DNA from: Pseudomonas sp. MRSN 12121 | GTDB lineage: Bacteria; Pseudomonadota; Gammaproteobacteria; Pseudomonadales; Pseudomonadaceae | Assembly: GCF_000931465.1 (NCBI RefSeq) | Contig: NZ_CP010892.1 | Location: 6,099,388-6,163,387 of the forward strand | Reading direction: 5' to 3' | DNA length: 64,000 nt | Program-made: the position numbers and the translations under genes | In this document: one piece after another, positions 15,874 through 24,409 of the stretch | Position numbering within the stretch: position 1 is the stretch's first letter | Layout of the letters: each line of letters begins with the position of its first letter | The notes under the pieces: model-generated | Told to the model about the DNA's origin: nothing | Databases searched by the model: none | What the model saw: the letters and a program-made list of their open reading frames with translations, nothing else

Positions 15874-16965
15874 CTACTTTCCGCCTTGGGTAATTGGTCC
15901 CGGCGCTTTCACCTGGGTCATCAGGTCGTCATCCCACTGCCCTTCCACCTTGACCTGGGCCAGGGCGCCCAGCTCCATGGCCTCGATCAGGTTGTGGCTG
16001 AGGTACACGTAGGTGCCCGGCTGCTTGAAGGTATACAGCGCCGCGACCGCGGAGCCGCCGGGGATGAACCAGGTTTCCATGTTGCGCTGCGGCGGGTTGG
16101 CGAACTTGCCGGTGGTCCAGACCCAATCCCCATGACCGCCGATCAGGTGCGGACGACTGTCGCGGTTGGCCTGGGAATGGATGAACAGCACGCTTTCGCC
16201 GACCTTGGCGGTCAAGGCGTTGGCGCCGGTCAGGGCGCCGACCCGGCCGTTGAACACCACATGGCTGGGCGTCAGGGTACGCATGACCGCCCGGGTGTCC
16301 TCATAGCTGGACGCCAGGGTCGGGTAGTCCTTGTAATGGCCGTCCTTGTCCTTGGGGATATACAGATCGAACTCGCCAATGGTGTACACGCGGTCGTAAC
16401 GCAGGGGCTTGCCCTGGGGATCGTGCAGGCCATCGCGAGGCAGCACCATCAGCGCGCCGCTCATGCCCGACACCACATGCCACGGCACCATGCCTGGCGG
16501 CGCGCAGTGATAGACGAAGGTGCCGCTGCGGTCGGCCTTGAAGCGCAACACCACTTCCTGCCCCGGCATGACCTGGGTCAGGCCCGCCCCGCCCAGGGCG
16601 CCGGTGGCGGCGTGAAAGTCGATGTTGTGGGGCATGCTGTTGGTCGCCGGGTTGACCAGCGCCAGCTCTATATAGTCACCCTCGTGCACCACCAGGGTGG
16701 GGCCAGGCATGGAACCGTTGAAGGTCATGGCCTGCAACGTGGTGCCCTGGTCGTCGATGACCCGCTTTTTCTCTTCGACAGTCATGCGGAACTGCACCAC
16801 CTTGGGCGGCCCGCTGGCGACCTGCTCGTGGGGATGAACCTGGGGCGGGGCGAGCAACTCCACCTGCACCCGCTGCAACCCTTCGGCGCCGCCAGCCAGC
16901 GCCAGGCTGCCCGCACAACTGCCCACCAGCACACAGACCCTCAATACACTTCGCAAAACACTCAT
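15874..16965 (-). CDS. nirK: Copper-containing nitrite reductase
   Basis: This 363-residue periplasmic enzyme reduces nitrite to nitric oxide. It has a Sec signal peptide and two cupredoxin domains. Type 1 copper ligands lie in HCAPPGMVPWHVVSGM (Cys, His, Met); type 2 copper histidines lie in PHNIDFHAATG, YHCAPP and the second-domain RPHLIGGHGDW. The chosen ATG at 16965 has AAGGGAGAA upstream and supplies the signal peptide. No nirV, nor, nos or regulator gene adjoins it, so its electron donor and nitric oxide reductase must be encoded elsewhere. TTG-N8-CAA sites upstream suggest FNR/ANR/DNR-type oxygen or NO control. Confidence 0.95.
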   Translation of the reverse strand: MSVLRSVLRVCVLVGSCAGSLALAGGAEGLQRVQVELLAPPQVHPHEQVASGPPKVVQFRMTVEEKKRVIDDQGTTLQAMTFNGSMPGPTLVVHEGDYIELALVNPATNSMPHNIDFHAATGALGGAGLTQVMPGQEVVLRFKADRSGTFVYHCAPPGMVPWHVVSGMSGALMVLPRDGLHDPQGKPLRYDRVYTIGEFDLYIPKDKDGHYKDYPTLASSYEDTRAVMRTLTPSHVVFNGRVGALTGANALTAKVGESVLFIHSQANRDSRPHLIGGHGDWVWTTGKFANPPQRNMETWFIPGGSAVAALYTFKQPGTYVYLSHNLIEAMELGALAQVKVEGQWDDDLMTQVKAPGPITQGGK

Positions 16966-17025
16966 TGCCGCTTCTCCCTTGCAATCAACGATGGGCCATT
17001 GCAAGGCAAGTGCCGGCAACTTTCC

Positions 17026-17039
17026 TTGTCTCAAAGCAA
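17026..17039 (-). promoter_or_regulatory. Candidate FNR/DNR-type box of nirK
   Basis: The 14-base TTGTCTCAAAGCAA keeps the TTG-N8-CAA frame of the FNR consensus TTGAT-N4-ATCAA but not the inner bases. It is centred about 67 bases upstream of the nirK start; a -10-like TGCAAT lies about 30 bases closer to the gene, the right distance for a class II activator site. A second TTG-N8-CAA lies at 17076-17089. Confidence 0.4.
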
Positions 17040-17241
17040 GAAATGGCGACAGGGAGATAGCAGAATCAATCTACTTTGAGAAAAGGCAAACTTTGCTCAA
17101 GGAGCAATTAAAGGAAGGAGCGACACAAACCAGGGCAAGTGATCAAATGCACAACACTTGCAGCGGTTAACAGAAACCGGTTGGATCGTGTCGCAGATAG
17201 AAGGTTTTTTGGAGCAGAGTCACAGGGGGTCCTGAGAACCG

Positions 17242-17484
17242 TTATTTCTTAGCCTTCTCGGCCTCCATTCGCTCTCGCTGCTTTTCCATGGCTTCGGGAA
17301 GATTCTTGATGACCTCGATTCCTAGCTTCCCAGCCCAAATCGATGTGTTAAATAGCGCCTTACCCGCTAGCGCAGCCCCGGTGATCGCAGTTTCCTTCGC
17401 CCCACTGGCACCTTTCACTTCGTTATAAGCGTCACCCAGGTCGTAATAGATCGAACGCTCTTCCCGCTGTTCTTCATCTTCCAT
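17242..17484 (-). CDS. Small unknown protein, charged with hydrophobic middle
   Basis: This 80-residue protein begins MEDEEQREERSIYYDLGDAY, has a central alanine/glycine-rich, weakly hydrophobic stretch (ITGAALAGKALFNTSIWAGK, about 35-54) and ends in a Lys/Glu-rich helix (EAMEKQRERMEAEKAKK). I chose the ATG at 17484, preceded by GGAG at proper spacing, over a longer frame. Base composition is lower in GC than all neighbours, suggesting transfer. A 51-residue gene lies 93 bases upstream on the same strand. I recognise no family; the middle could insert into or lie on a membrane. Confidence 0.6.
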   Translation of the reverse strand: MEDEEQREERSIYYDLGDAYNEVKGASGAKETAITGAALAGKALFNTSIWAGKLGIEVIKNLPEAMEKQRERMEAEKAKK

Positions 17485-17577
17485 AATCAGCTCCGTCAGC
17501 ACTCTGGAACACATCTTTGAAATTGCCAAAAAATGCGGAACGGACATCATCCGCCCCGCCTGATCCGATTCGGATTC

Positions 17578-17733
17578 CTATTGCTCTACTGCCGAGATGA
17601 TTTTTGCTTTACCACGCTCTCTTTCCTTGATCTTTTCCTTGGCCTGGCTAGCACTCGAAGCCTGTACCGTGCTGGTAATAACGGAAGAACTGTCGCCGCG
17701 GGTGAAGGTGACACGGAACGATTTATTACTCAT
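17578..17733 (-). CDS. Very small unknown protein (51 residues)
   Basis: The frame runs ATG (17733) to TAG (17578) with GGGAGAAGTAA directly before the start, a good ribosome binding site. The product begins MSNKSFRVTFTRGDSSSVIT, a likely beta-hairpin, and continues into a Lys/Glu-rich helix (SQAKEKIKERERGKAK). It is basic and AT-rich in code. With the 80-residue gene downstream it may form a two-gene unit. No family recognised; a reading frame on the opposite strand over the same bases lacks a ribosome binding site. Confidence 0.55.
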   Translation of the reverse strand: MSNKSFRVTFTRGDSSSVITSTVQASSASQAKEKIKERERGKAKIISAVEQ

Positions 17734-17928
17734 TTACTTCTCCCTGAAGTAGAAAAATGGCGCCCTCATCCTAAGCCGCATTAACACCAAAATGCCACTA
17801 CTGAAAACTCATACCAAAGGCCAATCCTCACAGTCCTCTGAAAAGTTCTGCGAGTCCCCTGCTCATTTGCCCCGAAACCCCATGTCTGCTAGTGTCGCGC
17901 CGGTTTAACGTCAACCGGGATAGCCGCC

Positions 17929-18171
17929 ATGGCCCGCAAAAAAGCTGCCTTAGATTTCGAACAATCCCTCGCCGACCTGCAAACGCTGGTCGAGCGTCTG
18001 GAGAACGGCGAGCTGTCGCTGGAAGACTCGTTGACCGCCTTCGAGCAAGGCATCGGCCTGACCCGCGATTGCCAGGCGGCCCTGGCCCAGGCCGAGCAGA
18101 AGGTGCAGATCCTGCTGGAGCGCGATGGCGAACTGGCCGAAGCGCCCTTCGACGCGGAACAGCCAGAATGA
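17929..18171 (+). CDS. xseB: Exodeoxyribonuclease VII small subunit
   Basis: This 80-residue protein is the small subunit of exonuclease VII, which degrades single-stranded DNA together with XseA (encoded elsewhere). The family pattern FEQSLADLQTLVERLENGELSLEDSLTAFEQGI is complete and predicts two helices. Its stop overlaps the ispA start (ATGA), the classical xseB-ispA-dxs arrangement. A short inverted repeat, CCGGTT/AACCGG at 17900-17918, lies just before its start. Confidence 0.97.
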   Translation: MARKKAALDFEQSLADLQTLVERLENGELSLEDSLTAFEQGIGLTRDCQAALAQAEQKVQILLERDGELAEAPFDAEQPE

Positions 18172-19055
18172 TCGCGGCCTATCAGGCCAGCAGTCAGGCC
18201 CGGGTCAATGCTGCGCTGGAAACCCTGTTCAAGGCGCCGGGCCCCGAGCTGGAGCGCCTTTATCAAGCCATGCGCTACAGCGTGATGAACGGCGGCAAGC
18301 GCGTCCGTCCGCTGTTGGCCTACGCCGCCTGCGAAGCCCTTGGCGCTCGCCCGGAACAAGCCAACGGCGCGGCCTGCGCGGTGGAGCTGATCCACGCCTA
18401 TTCCCTGGTGCACGACGATTTGCCGGCGATGGACGACGACGACCTGCGTCGCGGCCAGCCGACCACCCACAAGGCCTTCGACGAAGCCTGCGCGATCCTC
18501 GCCGGCGACGGCCTGCAGAGCCTGGCTTTCAGCGCCCTGCTCGACCCGCGCCTGAGCGATTCGAGCGCCGAGATCCGCCTGCAGATGGTCAGCACCCTGG
18601 CGCTGGCCGCCGGCCCCGCCGGCATGGTCGGTGGCCAGGCCATCGACCTCGGTTCGGTCGGCCTCAAGCTGGACCAGAAAGCCCTGGAATACATGCACCG
18701 GCACAAGACCGGCGCGCTGATCGAAGCCAGCGTCCGGCTCGGCGCCCTGGCCAGCGGCCGGGCCGAGAAAGACGAACTCAAGTCCTTGCAGGCCTATGCC
18801 CAGGCCATTGGCCTGGCATTCCAGGTGCAGGACGACATTCTCGACGTGGAAAGCGATACCGCGACCCTGGGCAAGCGCCAGGGCGCCGACATCGCCCGCG
18901 ACAAGCCGACCTACCCGGCCCTGCTCGGCCTGGAAGCGGCCAAGGCCTACGCCCTGGAGCTGCGCGACCAGGCCCTGCATGCCCTGCGACCCTTTGACGC
19001 GGGCGCCGAGCCGCTGCGGGAGCTGGCGCGGTATATCGTCGAACGCCGCCATTGA
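18168..19055 (+). CDS. ispA: (2E,6E)-farnesyl diphosphate synthase
   Basis: This 295-residue trans-prenyltransferase condenses isopentenyl diphosphate with dimethylallyl and geranyl diphosphate to make farnesyl diphosphate, the precursor of undecaprenyl phosphate, ubiquinone side chain and heme O. The first aspartate-rich motif DDLPAMDDDD is at about 83-92 and the second, DDILDVESD, at about 222-230; GGKRVRPLL is near 45. The start is the ATG overlapping the xseB stop, giving the family's normal length. Translation is probably coupled to xseB. Confidence 0.98.
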   Translation: MIAAYQASSQARVNAALETLFKAPGPELERLYQAMRYSVMNGGKRVRPLLAYAACEALGARPEQANGAACAVELIHAYSLVHDDLPAMDDDDLRRGQPTTHKAFDEACAILAGDGLQSLAFSALLDPRLSDSSAEIRLQMVSTLALAAGPAGMVGGQAIDLGSVGLKLDQKALEYMHRHKTGALIEASVRLGALASGRAEKDELKSLQAYAQAIGLAFQVQDDILDVESDTATLGKRQGADIARDKPTYPALLGLEAAKAYALELRDQALHALRPFDAGAEPLRELARYIVERRH

Positions 19056-19150
19056 TCGACCCGGCGCGGCAGACCGCGCATCGGCCAAGTTCCGCGCACT
19101 GCGTGGGCAGCTTGCGATGCATCAGGTAAACTGCCGCCTCTTTCTATACC

Positions 19151-19156
19151 TATAAC
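19151..19156 (+). promoter_or_regulatory. Candidate -10 element before dxs
   Basis: TATAAC lies 11 bases before the dxs start codon; another candidate, TAAACT, lies about 20 bases further upstream. Either would give dxs a promoter of its own in addition to read-through from ispA. Weak evidence. Confidence 0.25.
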
Positions 19157-19166
19157 GATTCGCCTG

Positions 19167-21065
19167 ATGCCCACGACGTTCCATGAGATTCCCCGCAAGC
19201 GCCCGACCACGCCCCTGCTCGACCGGGCCGGCACGCCGGATGGCCTGCGCCGCTTAGGCGAAGCCGAGCTGGAAACCCTGGCCGATGAGTTGCGCCAGGA
19301 ACTGCTCTATACCGTCGGCCAGACCGGCGGGCATTTCGGTGCCGGCCTGGGCGTCATCGAGCTGACTATCGCGCTGCATTACGTCTTCGACACGCCGGAC
19401 GACCGTCTGGTCTGGGACGTGGGTCATCAGGCTTATCCGCACAAGATCCTCACCGGTCGTCGCGAGCGCATGGCTACCCTGCGCCAGAAGGACGGCCTGG
19501 CCGCCTTCCCGCGGCGCTCCGAGAGCGAGTACGACACCTTCGGCGTCGGCCACTCCAGCACCTCGATCAGCGCCGCGCTGGGCATGGCCATTGCCGCGCG
19601 CCTGCAGAACAGCGAGCGCAAGGCCATCGCGGTGATCGGCGACGGCGCCCTGACCGCGGGCATGGCCTTCGAGGCCCTGAACCACGCGCCGGAAGTGGAC
19701 GCCAACATGCTGGTGATCCTCAACGACAACGACATGTCGATCTCGCGCAACGTCGGCGGCTTGTCCAACTACCTGGCCAAGATCCTTTCCAGCCGCACCT
19801 ACGCCAGCATGCGCGAGGGCAGCAAGAAGGTCCTGTCGCGCCTGCCCGGGGCCTGGGAAATCGCCCGCCGCACCGAGGAATACGCCAAGGGCATGCTGGT
19901 TCCCGGCACCCTGTTCGAAGAACTGGGCTGGAACTACATCGGCCCCATCGACGGCCACGACCTGCCGACCCTGATCGCCACCCTGCGCAACATGCGCGAC
20001 CTCAAGGGCCCGCAGTTCCTACACGTGGTGACCAAGAAGGGCAAGGGTTTCGCCCCGGCGGAAGTCGACCCGATCGGCTACCACGCCATCACCAAGCTCG
20101 AACCCCTGGACGCTCCCGCCGCCGCGCCGAAAAAAGCCGGCGGGCCGAAGTATTCCGCGGTGTTCGGCGAGTGGCTGTGCGACATGGCCGCCGCCGATCC
20201 GCGCCTGGTGGGCATCACCCCGGCGATGAAGGAAGGCTCGGACCTGGTGGCCTTCAGCGAACGCTTCCCGCTGCGCTACTTCGACGTGGCGATTGCCGAA
20301 CAACACGCGGTGACCCTCGCGGCCGGCATGGCCTGCGAAGGCGCCAAGCCGGTAGTGGCGATCTACTCGACCTTCCTGCAACGCGGCTACGACCAGCTGG
20401 TTCACGATGTGGCGGTGCAGAACCTCGACGTGCTGTTCGCCATCGACCGCGCCGGCCTGGTGGGCGAAGACGGCCCGACCCACGCCGGCAGCTTCGACCT
20501 GTCGTTCCTGCGCTGCATCCCCGGCATGCTGGTGATGACCCCGAGCGACGAGAACGAACTGCGCAAGATGCTCAGCACCGGCCATCGCTACAACGGCCCC
20601 GCCGCCGTGCGCTACCCGCGCGGCAGCGGCCCGAATGCACCAATCGAGAAAGACCTGGAACCGATCGAGATCGGCAAGGGTGTAGTCCGCCGCCAGGGCA
20701 GCAAGGTCGCCCTGCTGGTGTTCGGCGTGCAACTGGCCGAGGCGCTGAAAGTCGCCGACAAGCTGGATGCCACCGTGGTCGACATGCGCTTCGTCAAGCC
20801 GCTGGATGAAGCCCTGGTACGCGAGATCGCCGCCAGCCACGAGCTGCTGGTGACCATCGAAGAGAACGCCATCATGGGCGGCGCCGGTGGCGCGGTCAGC
20901 GAATTCCTGGCGCGCGAAGCCATCCTCAAGCCGATCCTGCACCTGGGCTTGCCGGACCTCTACGTCGAGCACGCCAAGCCGGCGCAGATGCTCGCCGAAT
21001 GCGGCCTGGACGAAGCCGGCATCGAAGCCGCCGTACAGGCGCGCCTGCAACTGCTCGGCCGGTAA
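19167..21065 (+). CDS. dxs: 1-deoxy-D-xylulose-5-phosphate synthase
   Basis: This 632-residue thiamine diphosphate enzyme joins pyruvate and glyceraldehyde 3-phosphate, the first step of the MEP isoprenoid pathway. The cofactor motif runs from GDGALTAGMAFEALNHA to LNDND (about 154-192). The pyrimidine-binding transketolase domain has DVAIAEQHAVTLAAGMA (about 373-389) and DRAGLVGEDGPTHAG, and the C-terminal domain has MRFVKPLDEALV. Length and all domains are typical. It follows ispA by 111 bases, placing two successive isoprenoid steps together. Confidence 0.98.
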   Translation: MPTTFHEIPRKRPTTPLLDRAGTPDGLRRLGEAELETLADELRQELLYTVGQTGGHFGAGLGVIELTIALHYVFDTPDDRLVWDVGHQAYPHKILTGRRERMATLRQKDGLAAFPRRSESEYDTFGVGHSSTSISAALGMAIAARLQNSERKAIAVIGDGALTAGMAFEALNHAPEVDANMLVILNDNDMSISRNVGGLSNYLAKILSSRTYASMREGSKKVLSRLPGAWEIARRTEEYAKGMLVPGTLFEELGWNYIGPIDGHDLPTLIATLRNMRDLKGPQFLHVVTKKGKGFAPAEVDPIGYHAITKLEPLDAPAAAPKKAGGPKYSAVFGEWLCDMAAADPRLVGITPAMKEGSDLVAFSERFPLRYFDVAIAEQHAVTLAAGMACEGAKPVVAIYSTFLQRGYDQLVHDVAVQNLDVLFAIDRAGLVGEDGPTHAGSFDLSFLRCIPGMLVMTPSDENELRKMLSTGHRYNGPAAVRYPRGSGPNAPIEKDLEPIEIGKGVVRRQGSKVALLVFGVQLAEALKVADKLDATVVDMRFVKPLDEALVREIAASHELLVTIEENAIMGGAGGAVSEFLAREAILKPILHLGLPDLYVEHAKPAQMLAECGLDEAGIEAAVQARLQLLGR

Positions 21066-21176
21066 CCCGCAGCCGCGGCGGCGATAGGTCCGAAGGACCC
21101 AGCGATCCCAGGATCGCTGCGACCGGTTGCCGGTCGATCGCCGCATCCGCGCTGGCCGTTATCTTTCGCCCGCCCT

Positions 21177-23120
21177 ATGCGCAACGGATTGTCGATGACC
21201 GCTTCCCGTCTCCTCCTGTCCCTTGCCCTGCTGCCCCTTGCCCTGCTGCCCCTTGCCCTGCTGTCCAGGGGCCATCTGCTGGCCGACACCCTCGAGCGTG
21301 AGCAGGCCCTCAAGCTGCCGGACGTGCTGATCAGCGCCAACCGCCAGGTGGAGGCCCGCAACGACAGCAGCGCCGCCAACACCGTGTTCACTCGCGACGA
21401 CATCGAGCGCCTGCAACCCTCCAGCATCACCGACCTGCTGCAGCGGGTGCCCGGCGTGCAGGTCGCGCAGAGCGGCGGGCGCGGCAGCCTGCCGGGCATC
21501 TACATTCGTGGAACCTCGTCAGCGCAGACCCTGGTGCTGGTGGACGGCCAGCGCATCGGCTCCTCCACCTCCGGCGACAGCAACCTGCAGCACCTGAACA
21601 TCGAGCAGATCGAGCGGGTGGAAGTGCTGCGCGGTTCACGCTCGGTGATCTACGGCAGCGACGCGATTGGCGGGGTGATCCAGATTTTCACGCGCCGCGG
21701 CGCGGAACAGGGACTGCAGGCCCGCCTGCACCTGGGAACGGGCAGCCAGCGAAGCTGGGAACGCAGCCTCGGCCTCTCCGGCGGCGACCGGCAGACCCGT
21801 TTCAACCTGGGCGCCAGCCTCGACGAAACCGCGGGCGGCAACAGGACCCATGAATCCTATGCCAGCGACCGCGACAACGACGCCTACCGCAACCAGTCCC
21901 TCAGCCTGAGCCTGAGCCACGCCTTCAACGACGACTGGGAAGCGGGCCTGAACCTGCTGGATAACCGTGGCAAGAGCGAATTCGACAACCCCTTCGGGCG
22001 CTTCGACAGCAACACCTTCCAGAGCCTGCCGCAGCAGCCCTACAGTGAGTTCGCGGTCAGCAGTTTCAGCAGCTATCTCGACGGCCGCCTCAACGACGCC
22101 TGGAAATCACGCCTGGAACTGGGCCACAGCGAGAACCGCGAGAAGACCTTCGACAAGCTCAGCGACCAGCGTTCGCTGTTCAATACCTACCGCGACTCGC
22201 TCAACTGGCAGAACGACCTGGCCCTGGACGAACGCAACAGCCTGATTCTCGGCGGCGACTGGTACCAGGACCGGGTCAACAGCAGCACCGCCTTCGCCGA
22301 GGACAGCCGCTGGAACCGCGCGGCCTTTATCCAGCACCGCTTCCAGGCCGAGCGCTTCGCCACCGAACTGGGCCTGCGCCGCGACCAGAACCAGCAGTTC
22401 GGCGGGCAAAACAGCTGGAGCGGCACCTTCACCCTGCCGCTGAACCCGGACAACGATCTGTTGCTGACTTACAGCGAGGGGTTCCGCGCGCCCACGTTCA
22501 ACGACCTCTACTACCCGAACGAAAACGGCTTCATCAACAGCAACCCGGACCTGAAGCCCGAAACCTCAAAAAGCTACGAACTCCAGTGGCGCAGCCAGCT
22601 CAGCGACAGCAGCCGGCTGGAAACCTCGCTGTACCGCACCGACCTCAAGGACGCCATCGTGTTCGCCAGCAACGGCCCGCAAAACGTCAGCTCGGCGCGC
22701 ATCAACGGTATCGAAAGCACCCTGAAACAGGAGCTGTTCGGCTGGCAGAGCAACCTGGGGCTGGCGATCATCGACCCGCGCGATCGCGACACCGGCCATA
22801 CCCTGGCCCGGCGTGCCCGCCGCACCCTGAGCCTGGACCTGGACCGGCAGTTCGACCGCCTGGGCCTCGGCGCCACTTGGCAGGCGGTGAGCAGCAGTTA
22901 TGACGACCCGACCAACCAGCAGCGCCTGGGTGGGTATGCCCTGCTGGGCCTGCGCGGCAGTTGGGCGCTGAATCACCAAGTGCGCCTCGAACTGAAGCTC
23001 GACAATCTGCTCGACAAGTCCTACAGCCGGGTGCTGTACAGCCATGACGGCGCGCAATACGGGTATCGGGAAGAAGGCCGGGCCTGGGTGTTCGGCGTCA
23101 CCTGGACGCCGGAGTTTTAG
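21177..23120 (+). CDS. btuB: TonB-dependent outer membrane receptor, BtuB-like (cobalamin)
   Basis: This 647-residue protein is an outer membrane receptor that would import vitamin B12 with TonB energy. After the signal peptide comes a short TonB-box region, then a plug domain (about 48-160: ITDLLQRVPGVQVAQSGGRGSLPGIYIRG, RGSRSVIYGSDAIGGVIQI) and a 22-strand barrel ending in a C-terminal phenylalanine (VFGVTWTPEF). The first ATG lacks a ribosome binding site; ATG 21195, with GGA upstream, may be the true start. The signal peptide code contains three near copies of a 15-base repeat. No cobalamin riboswitch fits in the 111-base upstream gap. btuF converges from downstream. Confidence 0.88.
   Translation: MRNGLSMTASRLLLSLALLPLALLPLALLSRGHLLADTLEREQALKLPDVLISANRQVEARNDSSAANTVFTRDDIERLQPSSITDLLQRVPGVQVAQSGGRGSLPGIYIRGTSSAQTLVLVDGQRIGSSTSGDSNLQHLNIEQIERVEVLRGSRSVIYGSDAIGGVIQIFTRRGAEQGLQARLHLGTGSQRSWERSLGLSGGDRQTRFNLGASLDETAGGNRTHESYASDRDNDAYRNQSLSLSLSHAFNDDWEAGLNLLDNRGKSEFDNPFGRFDSNTFQSLPQQPYSEFAVSSFSSYLDGRLNDAWKSRLELGHSENREKTFDKLSDQRSLFNTYRDSLNWQNDLALDERNSLILGGDWYQDRVNSSTAFAEDSRWNRAAFIQHRFQAERFATELGLRRDQNQQFGGQNSWSGTFTLPLNPDNDLLLTYSEGFRAPTFNDLYYPNENGFINSNPDLKPETSKSYELQWRSQLSDSSRLETSLYRTDLKDAIVFASNGPQNVSSARINGIESTLKQELFGWQSNLGLAIIDPRDRDTGHTLARRARRTLSLDLDRQFDRLGLGATWQAVSSSYDDPTNQQRLGGYALLGLRGSWALNHQVRLELKLDNLLDKSYSRVLYSHDGAQYGYREEGRAWVFGVTWTPEF
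21227..21271 (+). repeat. 15-base tandem repeat in the btuB signal peptide
   Basis: The unit CCTTGCCCTGCTGCC occurs about three times in a row and encodes LPLAL units in the hydrophobic core of the signal peptide. Being a multiple of three, copy changes would lengthen or shorten the core without a frameshift. Confidence 0.7.
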
Positions 23121-23141
23121 TCATGCGGTGCAAGGGCGGGC

Positions 23142-23170
23142 GCTATCGCGGGCAAGCCTCGCTCCTACGG
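23142..23170. repeat. REP element between btuB and btuF
   Basis: The sequence GCTATCGCGGGCAAGCCTCG followed by CTCCTACGG matches the short REP sequences scattered between genes in fluorescent pseudomonads. It fills the convergent gap between btuB and btuF. A related pair is at 35368-35460. Confidence 0.75.
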
Positions 23171-23198
23171 AGTCCACAATCCGTCTCGCCGGCCCGGC

Positions 23199-23993
23199 TC
23201 AGGGCTGCAGCAGCTCGCAGAGCTTCGCCGTCGCCGCCATCATCTGCCCGCTCGGCCGTTCCAGGCCTTTATCGTTGATCAGTAGCAGCCGGCCCTGGGC
23301 TACGGCGCTCAGCTGGGGCCAGACCTTCCAGGCATCCAGCTGGGCCTGGGTGCTGGCCAGGATCACTTCTGGGTTGCGTTGCAGCACCGCCTCGACGCTG
23401 ACCTGGGGCGCTGGCGGCGCCAGGTCGGCAAATACGTTGCGCGCGCCGCACACATTCAACGCGTCGCTGATGATCTGCCCGCCGCCCACGGTGTACAGCG
23501 GCTGGTCCCAGACCTGATAGAACACCTTCAGCGGTTCACTACGCGCGTAGCGCTGGCGCAGGCTGGCCAGGCGTTGGCGCAGCTCGTCGGCAAGCGCCTG
23601 GCCGCGCTGTGGACGCCCTAGCCGGGCGGCGATGGTTTCGATCTGGGTGGCCAGCTGGTCGAGGTCATGCGGCTCGGCGACCAGGGTCGGGATCCCCAGG
23701 CGGGCCAGTTGCTCACGCTGAGCCGGGCCGACGCTGCCGGGCCAGAGCAGGAGCAGGTCCGGCCGCAGGCTGAGCAAGCGCTCCATGTCCAGCTGGCCAT
23801 AACGGCCCACGGACGGCAGGTGACGCAGGGATGGGGGACGTTCGCCGGCGTCGAGCAGGCCGACCAGCAGGTCGGCGGAGTCCAGCTCGACGACGATTTC
23901 CGACAGCGAGGGCGCCAGGCTGACCACCCGCTCGACGGCCAGCACCGGGCCAGCGAGGGCCAGCAGCAGGACTGCCAGCCAGCGCCGCATCAA
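23199..23993 (-). CDS. btuF: Periplasmic cobalamin-binding protein, BtuF-like
   Basis: This 264-residue protein has a signal peptide (hydrophobic core LAVLLLALAGPVLA) and the class III solute-binding fold: VVSLAPSLSEIVVEL, LLVGLLDAGERP, the long middle helix, and LERPSGQMMAATAKLCELL at the end. It would pass vitamin B12 from BtuB to an inner membrane ABC transporter; no BtuCD genes are in the window. Its start overlaps the stop of the upstream membrane-protein gene by 4 bases, which in turn overlaps ribA, so all three are probably translationally coupled. Confidence 0.88.
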   Translation of the reverse strand: MMRRWLAVLLLALAGPVLAVERVVSLAPSLSEIVVELDSADLLVGLLDAGERPPSLRHLPSVGRYGQLDMERLLSLRPDLLLLWPGSVGPAQREQLARLGIPTLVAEPHDLDQLATQIETIAARLGRPQRGQALADELRQRLASLRQRYARSEPLKVFYQVWDQPLYTVGGGQIISDALNVCGARNVFADLAPPAPQVSVEAVLQRNPEVILASTQAQLDAWKVWPQLSAVAQGRLLLINDKGLERPSGQMMAATAKLCELLQP

Positions 23994-24409
23994 CCGAGCT
24001 GGCGCGGAATGCGGTAGAGGTAGAACAGCACCGCGGTGGACAGCGCCAGCAGCACCAGCGGCACCGCTTCCAGGCCGACGAATACTGCCAGCGCGCCGAT
24101 CCAGGCCGGCAGCGCCGCCGCCAGGAATGCCGCGCGCCGGCGCGCCGCCAGTTTGATCCAGGCCGCGGGTTCCAACGGGGTATCGAGGGCTTTATGGGTG
24201 GCGATCAACGCCCGCTTGTAGCCGCCGAAGAAACGCAGGCTGACAAACATCGAGGCCACTCCGGCGATAAAAAACGGCATCGCCAGGATCGGCAGCAGCG
24301 GCTCGCCCTGGCCAAACACCAGGTTGATCACGAACAGCGGCAGCAGCGCCAGCGCCAGGTATTGCCACCAACTGACGGCCAGACGCCGCCGCACCTGACC
24401 GCGCGTCAC
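23990..24409 (-). CDS. Small membrane protein of unknown function
   Basis: This 139-residue protein has about four hydrophobic segments (near 14-32, 38-56, 95-112, 115-132) around a central basic amphipathic stretch (KLAARRRAAF). Both ends overlap neighbours by ATGA: its start overlaps the ribA stop and its stop overlaps the btuF start. The position suggests a link with cobalamin uptake or riboflavin supply, but I recognise no domain and assign no function. Confidence 0.8.
   Translation of the reverse strand: MTRGQVRRRLAVSWWQYLALALLPLFVINLVFGQGEPLLPILAMPFFIAGVASMFVSLRFFGGYKRALIATHKALDTPLEPAAWIKLAARRRAAFLAAALPAWIGALAVFVGLEAVPLVLLALSTAVLFYLYRIPRQLG

Noticed and set aside
16979..17170. Small plus-strand frame upstream of nirK
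   Set aside because: No ribosome binding site, poor codon use, and it overlaps the likely nirK promoter.
17533..17784. Plus-strand 83-codon frame opposite the small gene at 17578-17733
   Set aside because: It has no ribosome binding site, while the minus-strand gene has a good one and sensible composition.
21066..21176. Cobalamin riboswitch before btuB
   Set aside because: The gap is only 111 bases and lacks a recognisable B12 box.
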